Under the pieces are notes generated by a model. That model saw nothing but the letters and a program-made list of their open reading frames with translations. It was not told the DNA's origin and searched no databases. A DNA stretch of 46,028 nucleotides from Dickeya zeae NCPPB 2538 (GTDB lineage Bacteria; Pseudomonadota; Gammaproteobacteria; Enterobacterales; Enterobacteriaceae). Below, in pieces: positions 15,514 through 25,147 of this stretch. The stretch spans positions 2,336,496-2,382,523 of the forward strand of contig NZ_CM001977.1 of NCBI RefSeq assembly GCF_000406165.1. Direction: 5' to 3'. The stretch's first letter is position 1, and every line of letters starts with the position of its first letter. Position numbers and translations under genes: made by a program.

Positions 15514-16827
15514 TTAATATTCCTTTCGTCCCAGCCAGCGCTCTTTCAGGATGCTGCCACGGATGCCAATATCCAGCAGTGGACGCGATGGAATCCAATT
15601 CGGTTTACCCAGCGACTGCATCTCGGTAATCAACGGATTATCGACACCGCTTGCCAGATCCGCCAGCGTGCTGCCAGCAATGGTTTGCTTCGAGATACCG
15701 GCACCATTGCACCCCAAGGCAGCATACAGATTATCGCCATATCGCCCCCAGGTCGGCGCACCGTTGCGGGTCACACCGATCATCCCAGACCAGGTATGCG
15801 CGATAGCCACATCCGCCAGTTGCGGGAAACGGGATAAAAAGATCGCCTGATGCCGCCGCGCGATATCTGCCGTGTACCTTGCCGTGACAGTGTAACCTGG
15901 CACATAGGTGACATGCTGGCGAATCAAAAAACGGTGGTCACGGGTGTAACGCAACGTTGCCCCGGCGATGGCATTTGCTGGCGTCATCCCCCATTCACCA
16001 ATATTCCCGATGCGCTGTCGCTGCTCCGTCGTCAGCGGCTCGGTTAAGGTAGCGAATGTCGATAATCCTGCCACCTGGTGGGAAAACATCGGCAATTGCC
16101 GGGCGCAACCGTTCGTCGCCACCATCACCTGCCGGGCCTGCACCTCACCGTAAGGTGTTCGCACCCGCACCGTCGTGCCAGGTTGGATCTCCAGTACCGG
16201 CGAGCGCTCATACAGCGTGACATTATCAGGCAGGTTATCCGCCAAGCCCCGTACCAGCGCCGCCGGGTTGAGCAAGACACAATTCGGCGTATAGATAGCC
16301 GCGTGGTAATAAGGCGTGCCTAATTGGCGGGCCAGATTCTCGCCTTGTAATAACTGATAGGGCTCTGATAGAGACTGTAATTCGTGAGCATACTGGTCCA
16401 GTAACGTCCCTAACTCAGGGCGGACAATACAGTGATACTTACCGCTGCGGTTCCAGTCACATGCAATACCATAGCGGCTGATTTGCGCCTCCAGTTGCGC
16501 CAGCCCTGCCTGCAACAGACGCCGATAACTGGCGGCTTTTTCCAGCTCTGCGGTGGAACTGCCGATGTTGTGCGGCAGGTCAATGGCAAACCCGGAATTG
16601 CGCGCGGAGGCGCTGCCATCAATATCAAGCGCATCCAGCACCACTACCTGCTCATGTGGGCGGTTTTCCGCTATCCGGCGGGCAAACGCCAGCCCGGCAT
16701 ATCCAGCCCCAATCACCAACCAATCAGCGTGGATAGACTGGCGCAGTACCGGTTTTGCTCCTCGTGGCGGTAACATCGCCGACCAGCCATTGGTATTGGC
16801 ATCCAGCGGTAATGCGTTGATGTTCAC
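15514..16827 (-). CDS. FAD-dependent oxidoreductase, DAO family (PuuB-like)
   Basis: A 437-residue flavoprotein of the D-amino-acid/glycine oxidase fold. The FAD-binding motif ADWLVIGAGYAGLAFARRIAE is near residue 33, followed by GSASARNSGFAIDLPHN, the signature seen in gamma-glutamylputrescine oxidase PuuB and related amine oxidases. The C-terminal YAALGCNGAGISKQTIAG strand closes the flavin site. The start is GTG at 16827, chosen because AGGAGAG sits directly upstream; longer ATG starts at 16872 and 16860 lack this. It lies upstream of cueO on the same strand, but the CueR promoter between them shows cueO is separately controlled. The amine substrate is unknown. Confidence 0.88.
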   Translation of the reverse strand: MNINALPLDANTNGWSAMLPPRGAKPVLRQSIHADWLVIGAGYAGLAFARRIAENRPHEQVVVLDALDIDGSASARNSGFAIDLPHNIGSSTAELEKAASYRRLLQAGLAQLEAQISRYGIACDWNRSGKYHCIVRPELGTLLDQYAHELQSLSEPYQLLQGENLARQLGTPYYHAAIYTPNCVLLNPAALVRGLADNLPDNVTLYERSPVLEIQPGTTVRVRTPYGEVQARQVMVATNGCARQLPMFSHQVAGLSTFATLTEPLTTEQRQRIGNIGEWGMTPANAIAGATLRYTRDHRFLIRQHVTYVPGYTVTARYTADIARRHQAIFLSRFPQLADVAIAHTWSGMIGVTRNGAPTWGRYGDNLYAALGCNGAGISKQTIAGSTLADLASGVDNPLITEMQSLGKPNWIPSRPLLDIGIRGSILKERWLGRKEY

Positions 16828-16993
16828 GTTCTCTCCTGTATATAGGCGACAATCCTCCATGTTACCGGTCACCGATGCATATTGACAAATAACTTATTCA
16901 GTAAAGCGTTATGCATGGAATAACACTATCACCTATCAACATCGCACATAAATATAGGTATGTGCGTCAGGATTCATGTTGCAATTTTTATAT

Positions 16994-18448
16994 TTATTTG
17001 GATATTGATAATAATAGCTTCAAAATTGTCTCCCTGTCCTGGGCACTGATTGTCATCATATTTACTGCCTGCTGCTGGATCAGGTTATTTTTTGTAAATT
17101 CAGACAACCCAGACGACATATCAAGATCACGATAACGTGACCAGGTTATTTTCCCTGTCGAAACCATACTGTTATTTAAATCGACTAACGATTCAAATCG
17201 ATTTTCCAGACTACCATACTGACCAAGATAACCATTCAGTGTCTGCATTGCTTTATCAAGCAAGCCAATAGCGTTTAATGCATTAGCGCGAGTGGTGACA
17301 ACCGTTCCCGTTAATCCGAGTGAATCCGTATCCGAGGGCGTAGGTTCAATAACCAGACTATCGCTTGCCATGCCAGCAGAGGCCTGTAACAACACCGAAA
17401 CTGGCTCACTTATCGGTGGCAAGGGTGGTAATGGCGAGACAGACGGTGTGGGGAGTGCATCCCATTTCACCTGACCGGTGAACGCACCACTTCCAATCAC
17501 CATCAGAATAAGATCTTCTGTAACGTTATCGATATTTACCTGCTCAAAGCGGTTGGCACCGTTGCTTCCGTCGTTGAAACCACCGCTGCTGGCGTCTTCA
17601 TAACGGTCACCATCACCACTGTATGTCAGGGTCATACCATTATAGGTTCCAACTGCACTACCATTGATATTGTAAGTCGCGCCGCCTTCAAGCAACGAAC
17701 TGGCATCATAGCTGGCTCCAGCAAGAAACCCATTGGCTGTAGTCAGAACTTTCGCATTGGCGGATGCCTGATCAGTCACGCCATTATTCTTCCATACAAT
17801 ATCCGGGTCGCTGCCTTCGAGTGGTGTACCGACAAGGTGTTTCCCATCGCGGCTGAATATCTCTATATCATCGTCAGCCCCCAGTGAATCAATAAAGATT
17901 GTCAGGTTCTTTGCCCCTGTGGGGATATAAGCAACCGAGATGATTCCGGAATTAAATGAATAGCTATTACCACTGACAGGGAAACGTGAAGATAATGGTA
18001 ATGTTGAACCTAACTGCTGTGGTAATTGTTTTTGTGTGGTCGGGGCTAGTGGGTATTTATCAAAAATTGTTGTCGACATTGCCGTATGATCGATATCCTC
18101 CATAAGTGCAGTATATTCGATTTGTATGGCCTGCCGGTCATTATCATTGAGCGTATCATTGGCGGCCTGCAACGCCAGTTCACGAGCACGCTGCAATTTT
18201 TTCATGATGCTATCAACGCCGCTTTCAGCTGTTTGAACCAGACTGATTGCGTCATTGATTCCTTTCATAATCATATTAGCCGAATTGATATTCGAGGTTA
18301 CCCGATTAGTGATTGCTATCCCTGCTGCATCATCCTGTGCACTATTAACACGTAAACCAGATGATAAATTTTCAATATCTTTTTTTACATTCGATACTGC
18401 TTTTTCATAATTAGAACGGACTCGTCCAGAATCAGTTAAACTTATCAT
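16994..18448 (-). CDS. Orphan divergent flagellin-like protein
   Basis: A 484-residue protein with flagellin ends and an unfamiliar middle. The N-terminal coiled-coil domain holds LSSGLRVNSAQDDAAG (28-43), the core of the flg22 epitope, and LQRARELALQ (85-94), the TLR5-contact motif. It lacks the usual MAQVINTN opening and starts MISLTDSGRV. The C-terminal domain (about 385-484) has the LENRF...SRYRDLDMSSGLSEFTKNNLIQQQA pattern. Residues about 160-330 form a beta-rich, Gly/Asp/Asn-rich domain I do not recognise, joined by a proline-rich linker (333-349, SPLPPLPPISEP). No fliD, fliS or other flagellar gene is adjacent, and I find no good sigma-28 promoter. It may be a structural variant, a surface protein or a decaying gene; the frame is intact. 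Confidence 0.85.
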   Translation of the reverse strand: MISLTDSGRVRSNYEKAVSNVKKDIENLSSGLRVNSAQDDAAGIAITNRVTSNINSANMIMKGINDAISLVQTAESGVDSIMKKLQRARELALQAANDTLNDNDRQAIQIEYTALMEDIDHTAMSTTIFDKYPLAPTTQKQLPQQLGSTLPLSSRFPVSGNSYSFNSGIISVAYIPTGAKNLTIFIDSLGADDDIEIFSRDGKHLVGTPLEGSDPDIVWKNNGVTDQASANAKVLTTANGFLAGASYDASSLLEGGATYNINGSAVGTYNGMTLTYSGDGDRYEDASSGGFNDGSNGANRFEQVNIDNVTEDLILMVIGSGAFTGQVKWDALPTPSVSPLPPLPPISEPVSVLLQASAGMASDSLVIEPTPSDTDSLGLTGTVVTTRANALNAIGLLDKAMQTLNGYLGQYGSLENRFESLVDLNNSMVSTGKITWSRYRDLDMSSGLSEFTKNNLIQQQAVNMMTISAQDRETILKLLLSISK

Positions 18449-18632
18449 AAATCAACTAACCCAGAATATTATTATAGGAAATGACGTGTGTAGTATTATT
18501 TTTGATTCACCGGTTAAGCAATTTACACATATAAAAATTAATAATCAATTGAAATATAAAACAGCCTTTCATTTAGCTGACTATAGACAGCACAACGCCA
18601 GACACAGACTCATCCATCAACGGAATCAAGGT

Positions 18633-18662
18633 AAAAAAATGCCCGCAGGCGCGGGCATTTTT
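18633..18662 (-). terminator. Terminator downstream of mukB
   Basis: ATGCCCGC-AGGC-GCGGGCAT is flanked by A-rich and T-rich runs on its two sides, so it works on either strand. In context it ends the minus-strand cmoM-mukFEB transcript, and would insulate the flagellin gene that follows. Confidence 0.9.
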
Positions 18663-18679
18663 CACAGAGTAACAAAGCG

Positions 18680-21600
18680 TTATGATGCCTGTTGCGTCGT
18701 TTCCGCTGTTTCGGCACCAAACCCGCGTAGTCCCACCACATGAACATGTTCGTGGTTCTGGAATACTTTTCGCACCAGTTTGTAGGTGGTGCCTTTTTCC
18801 GGGCTGATGTTTTCCGGCGCGGCGATAATCAGCTGCATTTCCAACCGCTCGCACAGTTCGAACAAGGTAGCGATGGATTTCGCATCCAGACGCGCCGCTT
18901 CGTCGAGGAACAGTAGACGGCACGGCGAAATGTCTTTGCCGCGTAAACGGCGAGACTCTTCTTCCCAGCTCTGCACCACCATCACCAGAATCGACATCCC
19001 GGTACCGATCGCCTCCCCCGTAGACAAAGCTCCACTCTCGGCACGCAACCAGCCATCAGCACCACGGTTGACCTCCACTTCCATCTCCAGATAGTTGCGG
19101 TAATCCAGCAGTTCTTCGCCGATAGTCTGTGGTGTGCGCTGGCCCATGTCGATTTCTGGGTTCAGGCGCTGGTACAGCTTCGCCAATGCTTCAGAGAAGG
19201 TCAGGCGGGTGCTGTTGAACAGGTCCTGATGCAGTTCCTGCTGCTCAGACAACACATTAAGCAGCGTAGTGTGAGTCTCGCGCACGTTAACATTCAGACG
19301 CACGCTTTTAACCTGACCGAACGCCACCGCCTGTAATCCCTGGTTGAGCATGCGGATACGGTTTTGCTCACGCTGGATGGTTTTGCGGATGATGTTCGCC
19401 ACACTGCGTGAACTGATCGCCAGCGTTTTCTCACGGGCAGTGAGTTCTTCCGTCAGCCGGTTCAGTTCTATCTCCATCTGTTCGATGGCTTCCACCGGGT
19501 CATCGGTACGGATGATATCCTGACGAATACGCTCGCGCAGATGCTGATATACCGCAATGTAGAACTGGACTTTGCGCTCTGGCCGTTTCGGATCTTCCGA
19601 CATGCGCAGCACGTCACGCAGGTGTTCGTTATCCGCCACCGCCTGACGCAGTGCCCCCAGCGCCTTATCCGACATCGAGCGCAGTTCGTCGCCGCTCATA
19701 TATGCCAGTTCACGGCGGTGCAAACGGCGCTCTACACCATTGTCTTTCACCAGCCGCATCACTGCGCACCAGCCTGCTTTAGCCGTCACCACCTGCTCGC
19801 GCATGACGTGGTAATCCCGCTCCAGCTTACGCAGTTTCTTCTGCAAGCTATCCATTTCCGCTTCACAGAAGGTTATCTGTTTTTCCAACTGGTTACGGCG
19901 AGAACGGTTGGCGCTCAGCGCCGCATGCAGTTCATCACGACGTGTCCGGGCACGTGCTTCTGCATCGGCGTCAGCACGAACACCGATATCCGACAGCTCT
20001 TGCGTCAACTCCTTGAGCATGTCGCGTTTAGCGTCATAAGAACTCTTCAGCGACGCCTGCAACTGGCTGTATTGGGTCAGTTGCGCCTGATGCTGGCGCA
20101 GTTGCTCGCGGGCGCGGGTACGCTCCTGCTCCGCCTGTTCCAGCCGCTGACGCAGTTTGTCGTTGAGGTCGGCGTTGGCATTGAGCATGCCCGCCGAGTC
20201 GGTATAGCTGAAGTGTGCACGGCGCTGCACCACTTCGGTCAGGGCGAATGCCTGCTGTTTGGCAGTACGTTGCGCCGCCTGCGCCTGCGCATAATCTTCA
20301 CGCATTTGCTCATGTTGCTGCGGGTCGTTTTGCAACACCGCCGCCAGCGGCTCCAGTTTCACCAGTGAAGCACCATGCTGCTGCATAAAACGCGCGGCGT
20401 CTTCGGCTTCATCCAGTTCTTCGCGCAGTTCCTCCACCCGATCGGCCAACGCATCATCACACAGCAGGCTGATACGCGGGATCAGGCGGTTTAGCATACC
20501 GACCTGCTCTTTCGCTTGCTCGTACTGCTGACGCTGCTGCTGATTTTCGTTATCGAAATTGCTGATAGCGCGATCCAGCTCGCTACGGCGGCTACTAATC
20601 TGGCGGATTTCAGCTTCCGGGTCCGCGTCAAACACCACCGCTAAGTGGCTGCCGATAAAGCGACTGAACGCCTGATGCAAACGCTGGATTTTCTGGACGT
20701 CAAACGACAGCGTGGCGTACTGTTCCGCCAGTTGCTCGCGCTCTTCACGCAGACTCTCCAGGCGCTGTTCACGGGCCGCACGACCAAACAGTGGCACCTC
20801 GGGGAAGCGAGAATAACGCCACTGACGATCGGCGATTTTCACCACCACCGCTTTTTCCAGCTCTTCGACTTCAAACACGCTATCGTCAAACGACTGTGGA
20901 TCCCCTTCGATCAGATAGAGATCTTCCGGGCAATCGTCCAGACCGGCCAGTTGCTCGCGCACCAGCGACAGATCCGTCACCACGATGGCGTGACGCGACG
21001 GGCCATATAACGCGGAGAAGTACGGCGCGTCATCCAGCGTCACGTCGTCATAGATTTCGGACAGCAGCACACCGCCAAACCGCTCCGCCAGTGCGTTAAG
21101 CCGCGGGTCTTCAGAGCCGCCCGGCTGACTCAGGCGTTCAATCTGCGCATCAATGTGCTGCTTACGAGCCGCTACACTGTCGCGCTCCACCGTGGTTTCA
21201 CGTTCGCGCTCCAGCAATTGCTGCATGAATTCGGTGACTTGCTGGCTATCGGCAAAATGTTCGCCGCTCTGCTCACCTAACTGGGTCAGCGCTTCCTGCG
21301 CCGCCAGCCATACCGGTGCGCGCGTGGTCAGTTGCGCGATCCGCTGCTGGATCTGTTCCAGTTCCTGACGCAGCGCCAGACGATGCTCGCCGGCCTCCGA
21401 CACTCGGACGGACAAATCTTCGATACGCGCTTCCAGTTCCTGTTGCAGGTCGTCGAGGTCTTCCGGCTGATAATCCTGACCGCTACGCTTGATGAATTCC
21501 TGCAACAAACGCTCGGCGTCTTGTTGTTCGCGCTGGCGCTGTTCCAGTTCCGACACCCGCATGCGCAGCGGTTGCACCTGTTCAGCCAGATAGCGCTGGG

Positions 21601-23119
21601 AAGAGCTGTCGCGCAACAGGTCACGGGCAACGTCCCAGGCTTCGCTGCGACTGACAGCACCGGCAATGCGGCACACCAACTGATAAGCCTGCTCGAACTG
21701 GCTGTTGGCGGCATCTGCCACACTCAGCTTTTGCTCCAGCATCAGCAGCAATTCTGTCGCTTCCTGCTCTTTGGCCTGGAAGCTGTCGAGCCACTCATCG
21801 GCGTTATCTGCCGTCAGTTCAGGTATCTGACACAAGCTACGAGCGCGCTCCAGCGCTTGTTGTGCCTGCTGGTACTGAATCGCACGCGTTTGCTGCACAT
21901 CCAGCGCCTGCTGGTAATCGGCCAGTTGGCTCTTCAGCTCGTCTACTTCCTGCTCGGCGGCGTCAGCGCGGGCTTCATTCTCTTCGAGTTGATCACGCGC
22001 TTCTTCCACCACCTCGTTTTGTTCTTCCAGCCGGTAACTCAGCTCTTCCAGGTCGGCGTTGTAACGCTCGATTTTCTCCTGTTGGCGCATCGCGGTCTGC
22101 ACCAGATTGAGGTGATCGCTGGCGGCCTGATAATCGGTTTCGAGATCGCTTTCAGCGCCGCTCTGTTCTTGCAGCTCACGCGCCATTTCCACATGGCGGG
22201 TTTGCTCGGTGATCAACTGTTTACGGCTGGCGAACAACTCGCGACGCAGCGCCAGCGCGCCATCCAGATGCACGCGTCGCTCATTGGCATGGCGCATGTA
22301 GTCCGCCGCCACGTACGAGGTCGCTTCAGAGATCAGGTGCTTAAACAGATCACGGTCCGACTGGGTAACGCGGATGGCTTCCAGCGTCATGCGGTTTTCG
22401 CGCAACGCGGCTTCCATATCCTGGAAGGCTTTACGCACGCCGCTGTTTTCCGGCAGCAAATAATCGCGCAGCGAACGGGTAATGGCACTGGAAATCCCGC
22501 CGTACAGCGAGGCTTCGATCAGGCGATAAAACTTACTACGGTCCGATGCCGAACGCAGGCGTCTGGGCACTACGCCCAGATCAAACATCAACGAATGGTA
22601 ATCGGTGATGGAATTGAACTGCTTGAACTGAACGCCTTCGTACTCGTCAAGCCGGTCTTTGACATCCTGCAACGACAGCACGCGTGCCTGCCGCTCGCCC
22701 ACCGTCTGGGTGAGGATCTGCGTCGGGGAAACGGCAGTCGGCAGGCCTTGAATCGTGAACGGTTTAATATCCACCTTGCGATCGCGCCCGGCAACCTGCT
22801 GCAAGCGCACCCCGACCAACACACGCTGATGGCGGGAGTTGACGACATCAAGTACCGAGTAACACACCCCGGCACGTAGCTTACCGTGCAGCCCTTTATC
22901 ACGGGAACCGCTGGTGGCACCCGCTTCTGTGGTGTTACGGAAGTGCAACAGCGTCAGATCGGGGATCAGCGCAGTGATAAACGCCGCCATGGTGGTGGAT
23001 TTCCCGGCGCCGTTGCCTCCGGACAAGGTGGTCACCAGTTCGTCCAAATCAAACGTGCGGGCAAAGAAGCCGTTCCAGTTAACCAGCGTCAGTGAGCGAA
23101 ATTTACCGCGTTCAATCAT
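18680..23119 (-). CDS. mukB: Chromosome partition protein MukB
   Basis: A 1479-residue SMC-like ATPase, close to the 1486 of E. coli. It is the core of the MukBEF condensin that organises and segregates the chromosome. The N-terminal head has Walker A GGNGAGKST at 34-42. Long coiled coils (about 340-670 and 790-1100, with many Gln/Glu/Arg heptads) flank the hinge region (GRA...DDVTLDDAPYFSALYGPSRHAIVV near 665-700). The C-terminal head carries the signature LSTGEAIGTGMSILVMV and Walker B CRLLFLDEAARLD. It overlaps the mukE stop by four bases and ends at a strong terminator. Confidence 0.98.
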   Translation of the reverse strand: MIERGKFRSLTLVNWNGFFARTFDLDELVTTLSGGNGAGKSTTMAAFITALIPDLTLLHFRNTTEAGATSGSRDKGLHGKLRAGVCYSVLDVVNSRHQRVLVGVRLQQVAGRDRKVDIKPFTIQGLPTAVSPTQILTQTVGERQARVLSLQDVKDRLDEYEGVQFKQFNSITDYHSLMFDLGVVPRRLRSASDRSKFYRLIEASLYGGISSAITRSLRDYLLPENSGVRKAFQDMEAALRENRMTLEAIRVTQSDRDLFKHLISEATSYVAADYMRHANERRVHLDGALALRRELFASRKQLITEQTRHVEMARELQEQSGAESDLETDYQAASDHLNLVQTAMRQQEKIERYNADLEELSYRLEEQNEVVEEARDQLEENEARADAAEQEVDELKSQLADYQQALDVQQTRAIQYQQAQQALERARSLCQIPELTADNADEWLDSFQAKEQEATELLLMLEQKLSVADAANSQFEQAYQLVCRIAGAVSRSEAWDVARDLLRDSSSQRYLAEQVQPLRMRVSELEQRQREQQDAERLLQEFIKRSGQDYQPEDLDDLQQELEARIEDLSVRVSEAGEHRLALRQELEQIQQRIAQLTTRAPVWLAAQEALTQLGEQSGEHFADSQQVTEFMQQLLERERETTVERDSVAARKQHIDAQIERLSQPGGSEDPRLNALAERFGGVLLSEIYDDVTLDDAPYFSALYGPSRHAIVVTDLSLVREQLAGLDDCPEDLYLIEGDPQSFDDSVFEVEELEKAVVVKIADRQWRYSRFPEVPLFGRAAREQRLESLREEREQLAEQYATLSFDVQKIQRLHQAFSRFIGSHLAVVFDADPEAEIRQISSRRSELDRAISNFDNENQQQRQQYEQAKEQVGMLNRLIPRISLLCDDALADRVEELREELDEAEDAARFMQQHGASLVKLEPLAAVLQNDPQQHEQMREDYAQAQAAQRTAKQQAFALTEVVQRRAHFSYTDSAGMLNANADLNDKLRQRLEQAEQERTRAREQLRQHQAQLTQYSQLQASLKSSYDAKRDMLKELTQELSDIGVRADADAEARARTRRDELHAALSANRSRRNQLEKQITFCEAEMDSLQKKLRKLERDYHVMREQVVTAKAGWCAVMRLVKDNGVERRLHRRELAYMSGDELRSMSDKALGALRQAVADNEHLRDVLRMSEDPKRPERKVQFYIAVYQHLRERIRQDIIRTDDPVEAIEQMEIELNRLTEELTAREKTLAISSRSVANIIRKTIQREQNRIRMLNQGLQAVAFGQVKSVRLNVNVRETHTTLLNVLSEQQELHQDLFNSTRLTFSEALAKLYQRLNPEIDMGQRTPQTIGEELLDYRNYLEMEVEVNRGADGWLRAESGALSTGEAIGTGMSILVMVVQSWEEESRRLRGKDISPCRLLFLDEAARLDAKSIATLFELCERLEMQLIIAAPENISPEKGTTYKLVRKVFQNHEHVHVVGLRGFGAETAETTQQAS

Positions 23120-23844
23120 TCCTGTTCATCCTCAGCACGTTGATCATCACCGGAGGCGTTATCGCCAGTCCCCTCATCGCTATCGTCCAGCGACAGGCTG
23201 CCGTCTATCGGCATGGCTTCGCCATCACGGATCATCCGCAACTGCGCTTCACGTGGGTCATCGCCACTACGCACATCGGCACCAAAACGGAACACCGCTT
23301 CGGTGATACGGAATTTGCTGCTGTCGACACCCATAAAATAGATCATGCCAAGACGACGTAACCGGTTAAGCGAGGTGCGCACCTTCTCCTGCAATTTCTG
23401 CCGGTCAAGGTCCGAGCCGGTGGAACGCTGGTTTACCAGCTTCAACAATTTGTTCTCATCCGCCAGGCTCAGCAATTCTTCATACAGTTCCTGTTGGCTG
23501 AAAATGCCCTCATGCGCCAGCCGCTCGGGGCTGAGGTAGAGATAACAGAGAATTTTGCCCACCATCATATCCAGCTCGGACAACACCGAACGCGAGATAA
23601 GCGTGGTGGAGCGCGGTCGCAGGTAGAAAAAGCCCTCGGGAGCGCGAATCAGCTCCACGTTATAACGGCCGTAGAACTGCTCCAACTCATCCTGAAAATC
23701 CATCAGGAAAACGTGATTTTCCAGCTCTTCCACACCAATGTGGCGACCGGCGCGCAGTTGGCTGTCCAGCGCCGGAAATAAAGTGTTAGAGAGCGCGGTC
23801 ATCAGCCGGGCGGAAACGTGTTGATCAATATTTGTCGATGACAT
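23116..23844 (-). CDS. mukE: Chromosome partition protein MukE
   Basis: A 242-residue MukE, the winged-helix KITE subunit that bridges MukB heads with MukF. The text tracks E. coli MukE closely: GRHIGVEELENHVFLMDFQDELEQFYGRYNVELIRAPEGFFYLRPRST in its two strands and the STGSDLDRQKLQEKVRTSLNRLRRLGM helix. The acidic C-terminal tail (DDSDEGTGDN...EDEQE) is typical. I chose the ATG at 23844 (MSSTNIDQH), equivalent to the E. coli start, so the gene overlaps mukF by 20 bases; longer frames into mukF are artefacts. Overlaps on both sides indicate translational coupling. Confidence 0.97.
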   Translation of the reverse strand: MSSTNIDQHVSARLMTALSNTLFPALDSQLRAGRHIGVEELENHVFLMDFQDELEQFYGRYNVELIRAPEGFFYLRPRSTTLISRSVLSELDMMVGKILCYLYLSPERLAHEGIFSQQELYEELLSLADENKLLKLVNQRSTGSDLDRQKLQEKVRTSLNRLRRLGMIYFMGVDSSKFRITEAVFRFGADVRSGDDPREAQLRMIRDGEAMPIDGSLSLDDSDEGTGDNASGDDQRAEDEQE

Positions 23845-25147
23845 GGGCCTGTACCTTGGCTCCGTAATCATTGATTGCCTGCCACAGCGCAGGCAATCCG
23901 GTGAAATCAGCTTCGGCCACGCCCAGGCGAACTGCCTGGTCGACCACGATTCGGGCAACATCAAAATGCTGCGAGCGCGGGTACTGCGTCAGATATTCCC
24001 GCACAACGTCACCCAGATTAAGCGGTATTTGTTGCTGTTTGTATTTCTGCAGCGCCTGCTCGATCATAGCGGCGATCTGCTCACGAATTTCACTGAAGGC
24101 TTCATACTCCAGATCCGGCGGCAACTCACCGGTGACCTCTTCGGAACGCAACGCCAGCTCTTCATCGCGCATGTCCAGCAGGCGATCCGCGTTGGCGTAG
24201 GTCAGCGCCCACGGCGCTTCGAAATAACTTTGTACCGACTGACGCAACCGCTGGGCAAAGACGCGATTCTTATCCATATCGATAGCGGTACGGATAAATT
24301 TGTGAACATGGCGGTCGTAACCGATCCACAGGTCAATGCTTTGCTGGCCCCAGCTAATAATGCGGTCGAGCTTACCTTGCAGGTCAAAAACCAAATTGTC
24401 GACAAACGCCAGCTCAGCATGGCCGAGCGTCGCGTCCTGAATACGCAGCAGGCTGGTTTGTAACTTGTCACCCGCCGCTTCCAGCGTGTCCTGTAATTCA
24501 CGCAAGGTATCGGAGGTTTCGGTCAACAGTTTTTCACAACTGGAAATCGCCGCACGCCAGTCCTGATTGAGCAGCCCGGCGATATTCTCTTTCACCCCCT
24601 GCTGCTGCTCATCCATCACGCGCTGTGACAGGTCGATACTATCGAAGATTTCCGCCACCGAATACTTGAGCGGCGCGAACACATTACGGTGCCAGTGAAA
24701 CTCGTCGCCACCCTCTTCTGCGGCCTCGGCCGCACGCCCCAGTTCCTGCGCCACGATCGACAACTGCATCGACAAACGCAATGCGGAGAACTCACGCTGA
24801 CGAATGTAATAGTCAGTGATACCGATACCCAACGGCGTCAGCCGGTAAATCGCGTTGCCATCCGCCAGTTCACTGGTGAATCGGTTGATCAAACGCTGAC
24901 GCACCAGGTCGTTGATGGCATTGTTGGCGCGCACCGGAATGGTTTCATGGGTTTGTTCAAAGCCTTTACTGACGTGACGAAATGCGTCCACCAGTTCCCC
25001 TTCGCTCATTTCGCCGTCCATACGCTCACCGTTTAGGGTGGCGATAGCCAGCAAAAACGCCAGACGCTCGGTGGGCAGCGTAATGGCGAAGTCATTTTTT
25101 CTCGCCCAGGCAACCAGTTCGGGTACGGTCTGGGAAAAATCACTCAT
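23825..25147 (-). CDS. mukF: Chromosome partition protein MukF (kleisin)
   Basis: A 440-residue kleisin of the MukBEF complex, the same length as E. coli MukF. The N-terminal winged-helix dimerisation domain covers about residues 1-120 (SDFSQTVPELVAWARKNDFAITLPTERLAFLLAIATLNGERMDGE). A long helical bundle follows (SQRVMDEQQQGVKENIAGLLNQDW), and the C-terminal winged helix that binds a MukB head ends in VIDKY. Its start overlaps the cmoM stop by four bases (ATGA), placing it in one operon with cmoM upstream and mukE and mukB downstream. Confidence 0.97.
   Translation of the reverse strand: MSDFSQTVPELVAWARKNDFAITLPTERLAFLLAIATLNGERMDGEMSEGELVDAFRHVSKGFEQTHETIPVRANNAINDLVRQRLINRFTSELADGNAIYRLTPLGIGITDYYIRQREFSALRLSMQLSIVAQELGRAAEAAEEGGDEFHWHRNVFAPLKYSVAEIFDSIDLSQRVMDEQQQGVKENIAGLLNQDWRAAISSCEKLLTETSDTLRELQDTLEAAGDKLQTSLLRIQDATLGHAELAFVDNLVFDLQGKLDRIISWGQQSIDLWIGYDRHVHKFIRTAIDMDKNRVFAQRLRQSVQSYFEAPWALTYANADRLLDMRDEELALRSEEVTGELPPDLEYEAFSEIREQIAAMIEQALQKYKQQQIPLNLGDVVREYLTQYPRSQHFDVARIVVDQAVRLGVAEADFTGLPALWQAINDYGAKVQAHVIDKY

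Noticed and set aside
18449..18632. Sigma-28 promoter for the orphan flagellin
   Set aside because: I searched the minus strand upstream of 18448 for CTAAA-N15-GCCGATAA. Only a lone CTAAA match was found, without the -10 element at the right distance.
21332..22879. Open frame of 515 codons on the plus strand inside mukB
   Set aside because: It is antisense to an unmistakable mukB with both ATPase heads. The translated text is Leu/His/Gln-rich mirror sequence of coiled-coil codons, with no ribosome-binding site.
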